The translations under genes were made by a program, and so were the position numbers. DNA of 64,000 nt, taken from assembly GCA_001510575.1 (NCBI GenBank), contig LNGK01000001.1:992001-1056000 (forward strand). Reading direction: 5' to 3'. Positions within the stretch are counted from its first letter, which is position 1. Every line of letters begins with the position of its first letter. Positions 46,105 to 57,375 of the stretch are shown here, in pieces. The notes below the pieces were generated by a model that was not told the origin of the DNA, made no database searches, and saw nothing but the letters and a program-made list of their open reading frames with translations. This DNA is from Knoxdaviesia capensis (taxonomy: Eukaryota > Ascomycota > Sordariomycetes > Microascales > Gondwanamycetaceae).

Positions 46105-47475
46105 GAGCGAAGCCATTTGTCTGCACTCTGCACCGTGCTTAGGGTCCAGACACGCTTGTTCTGTGTCGACACGACACGCCTGAAAATGCCCGGTCTCGAG
46201 GTCCGCCATCGCCGTCGCCGCCGCCTCCTCGTTTCCCTCCCCTCCCCCCTCTTCGGTCCATAATATCGTGGTGAGAAGAGCTGGAGGGTCACAGCAGAAG
46301 TTCAAAGGGGCGCTGTGATAGGCCAGCGTCCATTCTGTGCTACGGCCTGACGGGCGCGTAAACGCTGCACGATTGGTTGAGATGTGGCGGCTGGGCGCCA
46401 GGTGGAATTAGCAAGGAGGAGGGGGGAAACATGTAGCACTAGAAACCGCTGCCAGCGAGTCGAAAAACGTCGCAAAGTTTGCAGGTGTTCGGACCAAGTT
46501 GTTTGTTTTCTTTACATGTGAGCATCGACGACTCCACGGCCGGGGATGTGCGAAGTCTGATTACTGCCGCCATACGGGTGTTCATTGGCCATTGGTGAGA
46601 GTGCGAGGCAGGGATCAAGGCGTGTTTTGGTTTCTTGAACCCCCCGAACTTGGCCCTGCTCTTCTCAGCAAACACTGTTCAGTCCGCCACCCGAGAGATT
46701 GTGAGAGGGAGGGACCGGAGAAGATAAGATGGCTTCGTGATTGAATGTGCAGAGCTGATGCAAGCTGACTTTTGCAACTAGCAGATCACCGACTGTCCGG
46801 GAGGTTGCGTTTGGTTTTTTCCCTCACTTGCCGTTTCTGATTCTTTTCTTTCTTTCTTTTTTTTCCTTTTTTTCCTCTTTTTTCCTCTTTTTCTCTCTCT
46901 TCTGTTTTTCTTGCTACATTGCCCAATCTCCCCCAAGGTTGCCCCTCAGGCACTGCCCGACTTGCTTATCTTGGACAAGTTCACTCTTCCTCGCAAACCG
47001 GCAGAAGGCGAGCAAATGTGGCGATGAAGGCTCCAAATCTGAGACATATGGCCATCTGACTGTCAAAAATAGGGAAAGCGTGGAATTATTGGCCGATGGC
47101 TTATCAACAGGAAACCCAGGAAGGATGAGACATTCTCGTAAAGGCGTTTTCCTATCGGATGGGCTTTGCCAGAGCCATCGATAAGGCGAGGTTTGCAGTC
47201 TGCACAGCTCAGCACAGACTTGTTATAAATAGATCCCAAGTGAGTTGGCAATTGTCGTGCTCTCCTCGCTGGATGCAGAGTGCAAATATGCCTTCATGAG
47301 AACAGATCTTCACGTAGTAGCAATATGATAAATAAATCAGCAAGGCTCTATTTGCAAATACTCCGCGCACACTTTACACCTGAAACTATTCATAGGACGT
47401 GTTTGGTAAACCTGGAAGTGCAACTATCTTCCTGGCGAGTGTTGGGCATCAGCAAGATCGTGAACGATTCCCCAT

Positions 47476-47502
47476 TTAGGGTTGGGCAGATGGTTAAGGG
47501 TT
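47476..47502. promoter_or_regulatory. Telobox-like motifs in the URB1 promoter
   Basis: TTAGGGTT lies at 47476-47483 and AAGGGTTAG follows at about 47495-47503, about 135-160 bp upstream of the URB1 ATG. In several ascomycetes outside the Saccharomyces lineage, TTAGGG-type sites bound by Tbf1 control ribosomal protein and ribosome biogenesis genes, so the placement fits. Function here is inferred. Confidence 0.5.
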
Positions 47503-47635
47503 AGTGGGGGGAACCTGGCCTCCTATCGATAAGGGAGAAAAAAAAAAGGATGCCAGGAACCGTAGGGTCTTTGTAAAAGTCGCGATGAAGCCCTCGTCGC
47601 TTCAATCGCAACACCACATTCTCAATTGAGAATCC

Positions 47636-50600
47636 ATGTCTGCTCCCACTTCAGAAGCACCTTTTACAATTCCTTGGGACCACTATTCCAAAATGGGGAA
47701 GCGATTTGTCGAAGATCTGGACGCCTCTGCGCCGTCCAGAAAGCGTCAAAAGCCGTCCTACGAAGCTCCAACGTCTGAGCCTGTCACGACAAGTCGGCAA
47801 CTCAAACAACTGTTGAACTTCACCCAAGACTCGAAAACTGCACGCCATGGTGAGTAGATTACTGCCCTTTGATTTTTGCTCTTGTCTTGCAAAGTCTTGT
47901 GCGCCGTGAGCCAAGTTTCGCGGGTCTTCTGTATAAGCCCAACGCCAATATACTGACACTTCCTCCACAGGTCTACAATCGTTGAAGGTATTCCTCGATT
48001 CGATCCAATCCACCCTCCAATCCGACGACCCCAATTCCGTACATGACAAGCTCGACCTCCTCGGCCTTTTCCTTGAGTCCTCCTATCCACGCAATCGCGA
48101 TGATCCCGAAGGCGTTTACCTCTCCGATGTCATGCAGACCTGGGCGTTTGCCCTGCAAACCCACAACGATGGACTTGTATCAAGCGCGGTTATTGCCCTC
48201 GCTTTACTTCTCCAGGTCGTTTCCTCTCGTCTGGAATTTGTCCCACACGGCCGCGCGCTCTGCGAATCCTTGCTCCAGGAGGCCCAGCTGAAGCTGCTGG
48301 CAAAGAGTCTGGCGTCCGACAAGGCAAAGGCCTTCATAATATCACCCACTCTCCGCTTGCTGCGCGAGGCTGTCAACTTCGACGGCGGGGTGTTGGCGCG
48401 GCGCGTCTTCCGCATGCGTGCCTCGACGTTTGCCGAGTTCGTGCGGAACCTGGAGATTCGCAGCACGCATGACGGCGTGGTTGAGAGCGCGTCCAAGGCG
48501 TCGGTTCGCACGCATGCAATCCGGCTCTTCCTCAGCTGTCTGAAGTTTCTTCCGTCTGACGACAAGAAGGAGTTGATTTCTCAGCGAGGCCTGATGTCGC
48601 ACTTGACCTTCTACATCAAGGACGATAACCCATTCGTGCTGCGAGAACTCTTGGATTCGCTGAAGGCAAACATTCTCATGGACGCCAAAATCCCTGCTCA
48701 CACCAAGAGCCTCGCCTTCTCGTTGAAGATTCTCTCTCGCCTTCTGAATCTTTATGTGTACTCCCATGATGCTCCTGGAGAAGAGCGGCCTGTTTCCAAA
48801 TGCGTGCACGAATTCCTGTTGTATGCTTGCGCCAATCATCAGGCCGGAATCATCATTCCCTGCAAAGGTTTCTATCCCGATAACCTCGACACTTCGCGAA
48901 TCCAGGAGAAGATCAGATCCGACCAGCGCCTTGGCATTGATGGCCTGGCGTGGATGGATGTCTACCGGGATCACATCCCCCTCCGCAATAGCCACCTCCT
49001 GGAACTGGCCATGAAGTTGCGGCCTTGGGCAAATCTGGACCACAGCGATCTTCTCGTCGCCATGTTCAACAGCACCCCAGAACTCGTGGCCGCATACTTC
49101 CAGAAGCAGAAAGCATTTACCTTCGATCCCAAGCTGTCTATGACTTGGATTGGCTATGCTGCCTTCCTGCTGAACACGATGCATCTTCCCCTCCCGGACA
49201 GTTTTGGCTCATCGTCATCTTACTCGAATGACATTCCCCCGCCAACCTCGATCCTCCTCGACAACATCTTGCCATGCCAGTTAACCCAGAAAGTCCTCAT
49301 CCGCTGCCTTGATCCTGTGTCGCCTCTGGTCTCCTTCTTTACTGCCAGACTGCTCGTGGTTGCATTTGAGAAGATGGTTCAGACCCAAGCCATGCAACAC
49401 GGCAAACAGTTGTCGTCTCGAAATGAGAGCTCATCATCTTCTTCTACGCTGGCGCTATCCCAACCCGGATCGTCTACGGGCTCCTCAATCTGGAAGCATG
49501 CCCGGCAGAACCTGCTCAACGAGTTCTCCTTGCGTGTGCCTGATCTTAAGGAAATTTTCCGCTGGTACAAGGCTCTCCCGCCTGACAGCCTGATTCAAGC
49601 AACAACTGCCAGCAAGCTGCTCGTGCTGTACTATGAAGCAACCCCTCATATCGCTCTCGCAGCTAATCTCGATGTGTCGTCCATGATCAGTTCGTGTCTC
49701 ACTCGTCTGGATTCCAGCTCTGTAGACCATGAGTCCAAGGCACTGCTGCAGATCGAGCTGGAAAACCTGTTGACCGTTGCCAGCTACTCGCCCGGTATGC
49801 GCTGGTTCCAGAAGCTGGATGGCCAGCCTCTCTCGCCATTCGCTACGCTGCTTCAACGTTGTTCCAGCGGGGCGTCTCCCTCGCCCAACGGTGCAATCGG
49901 CAAAATCTTGGAGGCTGTGGCTACCGAACAACAGGTCGTCAATCGCCGCATTGGCCTTGGCCCTGTTCACGCTGCCTTGGCTGAGTGCCTTGCTACTTTA
50001 AGCGCGGATGATTCGCTGGTGCTATGCGGCTTCATCGATAACTGCATCGCTCGTTGTGCATCCACTCCCCTAAAGTACCTGGAGAAAATGACCGAAATCT
50101 TCACTCAAACAACTTCGGCCGCGCAAACTGCATCTAATAACCTGCTTACGCTCGCCATTGTTGAACAACTGCCTCACTTCGTGAAGAACGGAAAGTCTCC
50201 AGGCCTGTCTGGGATTATCCAGTTTCTTCGTGTCTACCTAAACGAGTCGGTGAAAGCGGGTGAATCAATCCCCATTGTCCAATCAGCTGCCACCCAAATT
50301 GCCGCGTCAACTTCTCATATCGACTTGCAGTCATTGGGGCAATCCCCTGTGTCGTTTGAGTGGGCTCCTGCTGAGAAAGCTCAGTCGTCACCGACTATGG
50401 ACATTCATCAGGAGTCTGGCACGGAACAGGAGAGTTTGGTCCACGATAGCAAGTCGGTGCAACCGCAGTTAGAAGAGCTTCTTGACGTCCCTGTGGTATC
50501 CCCCGAAGATAACTCGGCGCTGACCAAGTGGATATCCAAAAGTGTGGATGAGCTAGTTGAGGACGGCCACATTGAAGCCTTAGCGCAGCTTCTCCTGTCC

Positions 50601-51359
50601 GAGCATCTTGGCATTCGCCGTGAGGCTGTCACGAATCTTCTCAAGGCCGCTGCCAAGATCCGCGAGTCTTCATACGACGAAAAGGACCAGGTGTGGCTGT
50701 TGCTGTCCGAGCTTGTCGAGTCGTCTCAGCCATACTTGGCCGACGGCCCGGTGCCATCCCAGTTTGTCGCATTCGCAATCCACGTGCTGCCCATTATTTC
50801 CAACCCCTTACACCCGCTATACCCGAAAGCCAACCGCTTCCTCACCCGTGGCCCGGTGTGGCGCGCTACCAAGCTCCCCATGGCCCACGACGTCCTTCAC
50901 GGCGAACCGTCCGAGGACGACAAATACTACGCGGAAATCAGCTGGCTCCTGTCGTATCTCCTGGACTGTCTGCGATGCCGACGAGACCTGGACGTGTTCC
51001 ATGAGAAGCGATGGTTCGAGAAGGTCTTCTCGGTTGCGGGGTGCAACCCGTTTGTGCGCACGCCCCTGCGCATGAAGATGTACCGCCTAATTTACCGCGC
51101 CACCACTATCGAGGGTGGTAGCACGCTCCTGCTTACCAGATTTGGAGCGACCAGTTGGTTGGAGATCCAGCGCGAGCGGGTCTCCGGGGAATCTTCGTCG
51201 GAAAGGAAGTCGGCCAGCAGCGCCAAGCCGGTGCAGATGACCGAGCATACTATCGTGACCGCTTTGATCCAGCGTATATGTGATACGTGCGACGGGCCAT
51301 ATGTCAAGCGATGGTCACGGGACGGCATTCCTCAGGGGTTGCTGGCCCTCAAAGTTTGA
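47636..51359 (+). CDS. URB1: Ribosome biogenesis protein Urb1/Npa1
   Basis: Two exons (47636-47849 and 47971-51359) encode about 1200 residues. The intron (GTGAGT to CACAG) splits a Gly codon. The first 70 residues are disordered and basic (RKRQK), consistent with nuclear or nucleolar targeting. The conserved Urb1 N-terminal region (about residues 70-440) begins LQSLKVFLDSIQSTL and includes ASTFAEFVRNLEIRSTH and VRTHAIRLFLSCLKFLP. The C-terminal conserved region (about 950-1190) contains YAEISWLLSYLLDCLR and NPFVRTPLRMKMYRLIYRA. The fold is helical, of the ARM/HEAT type. In yeast Urb1 (Npa1) acts in an early pre-60S complex that compacts 25S rRNA and recruits snoRNPs (family knowledge). The length is somewhat shorter than the yeast protein. 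A telobox-like motif lies just upstream of the start. Confidence 0.9.
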
Positions 51360-52386
51360 ACAGGTAGTCTAGTTTTGTTAGTGAATGAAGGCCAGCACTG
51401 CATGGCCCAAGATTGGTTGTATGTCTGTCCCTGCTTCTCTGCATCTCTGGAACGGGCTATCGGCGTTATCCCCTCTTGAAGTCCCAACCCGGAGGAGCGT
51501 TGTCCGTCCTGTGCCAATATGTGCAGACCTCTTTACCCCAAAGCTATCTAGGAAAGGCTCTCGCCATGTTTGTGTCTCACCAGCCTTTGTATCTGCCGAA
51601 TCTTGTTTATATGTGCCATCGGGAACGCACGACCAGCCACAGACCGTGCAGGCTAGTCGGAAGAATCGGGATCCCCGCGGCTAAGATCCATGCACTATGT
51701 AAATCCCCCAAATCTCTTCATCGGTGTTTATATGACTGCAGGAAGGAGATCTTTACATGGTTCCCCTGCACTCCCACTTTATTTGTTGGCTCTGTGCTGT
51801 CTCGAGTAACCTCACCCGCAGGTCCAATTGGTATCTCTCGTGGCGGCTCACGATTCAGATCGGCTCTGTACTGCACTCACCACTGCCGCTACAATCATTT
51901 TAACCTCCTATATTAAACTCTTATTTCTACATAGATATATCTCGGTTTTCTTGCCCAGCAATCAACCCGTTTATTGCGGGTGATATCAACGGGAACTTGA
52001 ACAAGAGAGGAAAAAGTTCCACATCAGTTCTCCGGCTCTACACGCGTGTGAAACTCATTAATTGGGGTGCAAACAGTCTAAGGTTAAGTACCTAAGCTCT
52101 ACAGCCTGTATAACACACTTGGTGGATGCTTCTATTTTCATTCCAGCGGAGTGTCAAGATGTGTTCTTTTTGACATGCTTGGCTTAGGGCTTCATGCGCA
52201 GTGATAGAATTCTTGGGGTATCAAGGTGGCCGGCCAGCCCATCGAGAGATCGAACCGCTTTATATCAACGCGTGAGCCCGTGCCAAGAGGCTGGCAACAC
52301 CCTCTTCCATCCATTCGGTTTTGCTTTTTCTTTGCTTCGAGAAAGCGGCTTATCAATTTCGTCCAGTCAGTGAGGTTCGCCAAATC
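51360..52386. other. Intergenic region, URB1 3' end and subtilase promoter
   Basis: About 1 kb. The left part should be the URB1 3' UTR and the right part the promoter of the protease gene. No other feature recognised. Confidence 0.55.
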
Positions 52387-55300
52387 ATGAGGTCTTTAGC
52401 ATACATCTTGGAGGCGCTCCTGGTCCCCTCCCTTGCTCTCACCGGGGCCTCAGCATTGGAATCATGGAATGCACCCACCGAGCCCAAGCTATCGCAATCG
52501 ACAATCTCCGGGCCGCGATATGTCCCTGGTCGCTTCATCATCGAGCTTGACCACCGGAACATTCAGTCCCGGGCGACGGCCGCATCAGCCATCAGCGAGG
52601 TTCTGCGCAACCTGAACCAGATCGGCTACGAGTCGTCACTCAAGACTGATTTCTCTGCAATCTCAGACAAGTTCATGGGAATCACCATCGACGTATCCAA
52701 CCATTCTCTCCTGACCATCGACCATATTCGGAGTCTCCCCGGCGTCTCGGGAGTGTGGAATTCGGAAATCATCGAGCTCGACGATACCATCGAACAACAC
52801 GGCGATCCTAGCCCCGAATGGAATCCTCACGTCATCACCGGTGTTGATCAGCTCCACCAGCGCGGTTTCACCGGGAAAGGCCAGCGGGTCTGCATCATCG
52901 ACACCGGAGTCGACTCAAAACATCCCGCACTTGCCGGACGCGTCGCTGGTGGCATCAATTTGATCACACCTGAGGTGTCCGCTGAGCCCTACGACTGCCA
53001 GGGCCACGGAACATTCATGGCATCCATTCTCGTCAGCAACACCAAGGATCTTCAAGGAGTCATCCCCGACGGCGAGGTGTACATGTACAAGATCTTCGAC
53101 TGCAGTGTCTCCACTTCGGACGCGGTCGTCATGGAGGGTCTTCTCCAGGCCGACGCCGACGGATGCGACATCATATCCGGTTCGTTCGGTTCCAACACTG
53201 GATACACCATGTCTTTGATGTCCCGAATCACCGAACGCATTGCTGAAGATCGTCTGGTCGTCATCGCTTCCGGAAATGCTGGCGAATATGGCACATTCAT
53301 GGCTAGCTCCCCCGCCGTCGCTCGTGGGGTTGTTTCTGTCGCATCTGCTAACTCTCTGCAGATCATGGGATGGCCAGCCGTGCTCCGCTCATCCTCTGGA
53401 GATATCATGGACATTACGTACGTCACCTCCCAAGGACCGAAGTTCAACCACAGCGTATCTGCCCCGATAAGCTTCGATGCCGAGGGAGACTCCTGCAACC
53501 CAACCATCAGCGGCAATGCATCCCAAGCCGCCATTCTGCGGCGAGGCATCTGCACGATGCCAGCCATGTACCAATCTATTTACAGATCCGGGTTTGGCTA
53601 CAACATCTTGTTTGACAGCTTCGGTCAGGGGGTGGGATACTTCGGCGCCACCGAGCTCGGCGCGCAAATTCTCCTCGTGGGTTTGACGTTCCCGCAGGTT
53701 GGGCCCTGGATGAAAGAGCAAGTTGCAGATGGACACAATGTTACATTGGAAATCCAGCCTGATGGCAACCCTTCGGCATTCCGGCCTGGTCGTCCTGGCC
53801 AAGGACAAATGTCATTCTTCACTTCCTGGGGGCCAACCTTTGATAACTACTTCAGCTCCATGGTTGCTTCTCCTGGAGGAGCCATTTACGGCGCTTATCC
53901 CGACAACGAGTACGCCATTGCATCCGGCACCTCACAGGCAACCCCTTATGTCGCCGGAGTGGCGGCTCTGTTCTACGCCCACGTGAAGAAAGAAGCCGCA
54001 GAGTTCCGTCGTCGCCTCGTCTCCACAGCATCGCTCATGCCAGCATTCGACTACAACCGAGACCGGGTCATCAGTCCAGTTGGATCCCTCGCACAGCAAG
54101 GAGCAGGTTTCATTGATGCGGTGAAGACATTTGATGTCAAGACAATCCTGCTATCGGAGCCGACAATCGCACTGAACGACACTATCAACCGGGTGAAATC
54201 TCACACGATAAAACTCCAGAACACCAGCAAGGACAGCATCACTTACACGATCAGCCACGCCCCAGCAGATACCATTGCCGGAAGAGATCGCACCGGAGCG
54301 CCTATGCTTTACTATCCCCCAGTCATCAGCGGTGCAGCAGGATCGATCAAAGCCCCGAAAACTCTTTCGCTAGGACCAGGCGAAACCGGACAGGTCAAAG
54401 TCACTTTTTCTGCCCCGGAAAATCTCGACATGGACATTGCCGCCATCTGGAGCGGGAAGGTTGTTTTTGAAGGCGACAACCACGAGGTTCTTTCGGTGCC
54501 GTACATGGGCGTTGAGACGTCAACATATGACTGGGTACCGATGAACACAGAACCGCAGTTCGCCAGACTCGATGAGTTCACCGGACAGCTTCGGCCGATC
54601 GATTGGCTTAGTCTCCCCTACCGACCCGCCCGACTAGAATCTCCAGAAGTTCATTTCCAACTGCAATATGGAACCCCTGAGATGTCGATTGATATTGTTG
54701 GCGAAGATTGGACCACCGATTTGTTCAGATATCCCCCGAAGCCTGGCACCGGACCCCGAGCATGGTACGGCGCCATCGAAACCGTTCCGGATCAATACGA
54801 TTCAACTCGCCAGTATCCAATCAACCATCCTCCTCGAACCCGTGAAATTTCTTATCAACGCTTCCAGGGATATTCCAACGGAACCAAAATTCGAACTGGT
54901 CGCTACAAAGTACTGATCAGGACTCTTCGCATGTTTGGCAACCCCAAAAAGGCCGACGACTGGCAGTTATATCTCTCCGGTGGTTTCAGCGTCATTCTAG
55001 ATGGCGATCCGGGCGAAACGTGGCCATCTCAGACACCTTCCACCAAGTCGTCCACATCACCGTCCGCCACTACCTCAAGAAGCTCAACAACGACCTCGAT
55101 TCCGCTGAATGCTGCGACCTCTTCCGTTTTGGGTGTTGCGACGACGACGATCGTGACACTCTCGGCTTCGCCTGAAGAAACGGCTCAACCACTGGTTTCT
55201 GGCACCACATCCTCTTTCCTCGCTGTTGCCACGCCGACAGGACTGACTGGTGCCATTGAGGATGTTGGACTGCGCAACTGGAAAACTGGAAGCCCAGACA

Positions 55301-56178
55301 TCAACGACGTACGTGACCTTCTAGAATTATATCTTGAAGTGTACATTCCCAACCGGTTGCCTGAAGACACTGTTGTGGAATTTGCAATCCCGCCGATTCT
55401 GTCTGGAATCCCTGAACAGACCAACATTGTCGATCTTTCTGGAGTGACAGCCGCGGTGGCACGGTACGATAACTCAACCGGCCTCTTTTCTCTCACCTTC
55501 ACTCAATGGAGCGAGTCACACAGCAGTATATACGGAGCCTTCATGCTTGCGTGTTCAATAGCACCAGACGTGGCAAAGGATCTTGATATCGGCACCTACA
55601 CATTCGAAATCAGCACAGCAGACAAGAAGATCGGCGTCCCAATTAACTATCAGCCCATCGATCGCACCATTCCATATGAACATGTCCATGCAGATGTTGT
55701 GGACGGCATCCCTGTCTACAGATTCGACATTGAGGTACCAGGAGGGTTGATGGACATCGAGACTGTTGAGTTCCTTTCGCAAATGACACTTGCAGAAGAT
55801 GGATTTTTCTGCACCGAATCAAGCATTCTGCTCAGCACGAAACTTGACTCGCACAACCGTGTTGTGAAAACTCGCAATGTTACGTCTGATGGCCTCGACC
55901 GATGCGAAGTCAAGAGGTTCAGAGCAACATACAGCGAGCCCCTTGGAAAAGACGAAGTGCTGGTGTTCAGCCTGGCGGTGATTCAGGGCATCCGGACATT
56001 GGAAACCATTGTGCTTCCGTATGGTCTCAGACTCCATCCGGCTGGTGGAGGTCCAATCATCGAAATACCGACGAAGCAGGTTAAATTTGCCAAAAACCCA
56101 GGTTCAACTTCCTCTGCTGTGTTCACTGGTGTATATGACAGAACAGGTCCAATCCCTTCCATCAAAGAAAGTAGTTAG
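52387..56178 (+). CDS. Large secreted subtilisin-family serine protease
   Basis: One uninterrupted exon encodes about 1263 residues. The start MRSLAYILEALLVP begins a signal peptide ending near residue 23. An inhibitor-like prodomain (residues 45-135, with YVPGRFIIELD) precedes the S8 catalytic domain. The triad is Asp172 (IIDTGVD), His207 (GHGTFMA) and Ser516 (ASGTSQATPYVAG), with oxyanion Asn297 (ASGNAG). The wide spacing between Asn and Ser is filled by a PA-like insertion (about residues 350-470). Downstream lie an Fn3-like beta domain (about 590-730), a Ser/Thr-rich linker near 880-945 probably O-glycosylated, and a last beta-rich part. The layout resembles the vpr/pyrolysin group rather than small fungal alkaline proteases. 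It probably acts outside the cell on proteins. Usual motif letters HGTH and GTSMATP are changed to HGTF and GTSQATP, but the triad is intact. Confidence 0.88.
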   Translation: MRSLAYILEALLVPSLALTGASALESWNAPTEPKLSQSTISGPRYVPGRFIIELDHRNIQSRATAASAISEVLRNLNQIGYESSLKTDFSAISDKFMGITIDVSNHSLLTIDHIRSLPGVSGVWNSEIIELDDTIEQHGDPSPEWNPHVITGVDQLHQRGFTGKGQRVCIIDTGVDSKHPALAGRVAGGINLITPEVSAEPYDCQGHGTFMASILVSNTKDLQGVIPDGEVYMYKIFDCSVSTSDAVVMEGLLQADADGCDIISGSFGSNTGYTMSLMSRITERIAEDRLVVIASGNAGEYGTFMASSPAVARGVVSVASANSLQIMGWPAVLRSSSGDIMDITYVTSQGPKFNHSVSAPISFDAEGDSCNPTISGNASQAAILRRGICTMPAMYQSIYRSGFGYNILFDSFGQGVGYFGATELGAQILLVGLTFPQVGPWMKEQVADGHNVTLEIQPDGNPSAFRPGRPGQGQMSFFTSWGPTFDNYFSSMVASPGGAIYGAYPDNEYAIASGTSQATPYVAGVAALFYAHVKKEAAEFRRRLVSTASLMPAFDYNRDRVISPVGSLAQQGAGFIDAVKTFDVKTILLSEPTIALNDTINRVKSHTIKLQNTSKDSITYTISHAPADTIAGRDRTGAPMLYYPPVISGAAGSIKAPKTLSLGPGETGQVKVTFSAPENLDMDIAAIWSGKVVFEGDNHEVLSVPYMGVETSTYDWVPMNTEPQFARLDEFTGQLRPIDWLSLPYRPARLESPEVHFQLQYGTPEMSIDIVGEDWTTDLFRYPPKPGTGPRAWYGAIETVPDQYDSTRQYPINHPPRTREISYQRFQGYSNGTKIRTGRYKVLIRTLRMFGNPKKADDWQLYLSGGFSVILDGDPGETWPSQTPSTKSSTSPSATTSRSSTTTSIPLNAATSSVLGVATTTIVTLSASPEETAQPLVSGTTSSFLAVATPTGLTGAIEDVGLRNWKTGSPDINDVRDLLELYLEVYIPNRLPEDTVVEFAIPPILSGIPEQTNIVDLSGVTAAVARYDNSTGLFSLTFTQWSESHSSIYGAFMLACSIAPDVAKDLDIGTYTFEISTADKKIGVPINYQPIDRTIPYEHVHADVVDGIPVYRFDIEVPGGLMDIETVEFLSQMTLAEDGFFCTESSILLSTKLDSHNRVVKTRNVTSDGLDRCEVKRFRATYSEPLGKDEVLVFSLAVIQGIRTLETIVLPYGLRLHPAGGGPIIEIPTKQVKFAKNPGSTSSAVFTGVYDRTGPIPSIKESS

Positions 56179-57375
56179 TGCGGTAGAGAAGCAGGAGATT
56201 TTCATAATGTGTTGAGGGGAGGGACTTCCAGCCTTCTAAATTAACTCGAACAGTACATGTGTGGCTGATTAACGTGAAATTATAGTAGGTGAGAAGAAAG
56301 GTTAGGGGTTAGGGTTTGGTGGTTTTGTATTTTCTCGTCCTTGAAATGAGTGGAAGGAACGAGGCGGGGCTAAGTATTCTCGTGAAGATCAAGGAAGGAC
56401 ATGCTGCGATTTGGCGATTTGGTGGGGGGAGTTTTCTTTTTGACTCAGGGTCTAGAAAATTACTCTTAACATATATGAACAGAGTATCCTCTTATCAGCT
56501 ACATTCTTCTATGACCAACATACCTTTCCCTCATATCCTCTCCTCTATATAGTGCCATTAATCTCCATGATACTATAACAGCACGGTTAAGATATCCTAT
56601 TACATAAGCATTAACTCCGTATACTAACCTAAACCCCAATGCTCTTCAAAGGAAGTTAAATATGATCATAAACTTTCCATTAAATAAATATAGCAAGCTC
56701 TTTAATCCTTTTACTCAAAGTATCATGCCCTCAGGACCCTTATTTTAGATAATTTCACAGTTTGATATGCCTTTTTCACCTATTTGCTTTTTTTGAATTC
56801 GCATACCTGCAAATTCTAGCCACTATAACGGGAAGCCACATACTCATATCTTTCAAAATAAACCATTTAGGTTTAAACCACCTACGTTTTCCTTTTTTTC
56901 CCCTTCAAACCTACTTCTCTCTTTCTCCTCCGTATAACCTCCCTCCTTAAGTTTCTTCTTCTGCTTCCTTTATTCTTCCCCTTTTCTTCTTCCCACAATC
57001 AAAATTCATCCCTCTTGAGTCTCCCTCTTCTATACTGGAACGTTTTCTTCCTTATATTGGTTTGAGATACACAGACCTACTCCAATCCCATCATCCCAGC
57101 AGCGTCGGTTTATCTCCAGCCTTCCTTCCTACTATCAAGTCCTATCTCGATTTATTAGCGCACACCTGCTCACCTCCTTCGATCAAGATTTCTCATGCTA
57201 TTCCAGGATAGATTCGCCTCATATTTCTGATTCCAATTGACCGGATTGATATACGACCCCGTCCCCAAGCGTGACACCCCGACTTTGGGTTGAGGCTGCT
57301 TCAATTGCTTCATAGCCCGCTATTCCCCTTCCACGTCATCCCACCTTCTCATGTCTCCATGAACATTTATTTACG
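56179..57375. other. Intergenic region, subtilase 3' end and 4E-binding protein promoter
   Basis: About 1.2 kb. A TTAGGGGTTAGGGTTT stretch lies at 56302-56317 in the presumed 3' UTR. The middle (56450-56900) is very A/T-rich. From about 56880 to 57360 the strand is C/T-rich, as in the leader of the following gene. Confidence 0.55.

Larger units (their letters stand above)
45136..47635. other. Divergent intergenic region, disordered-protein gene / URB1
   Basis: About 2.5 kb between two divergent genes. From 45250 to about 45900 the plus strand is A/G-rich, so the minus strand is a C/T-rich leader of the disordered-protein gene. An 8-bp tandem repeat lies at 46073-46104, a T/C tract at about 46830-46915, and TTAGGGTT at 47476-47483 close to URB1. 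I see no gene. Confidence 0.55.

Noticed and set aside
48342..49184. Open frame of about 280 codons on the minus strand within URB1
   Set aside because: Antisense shadow of URB1; no domain and no promoter-like context.
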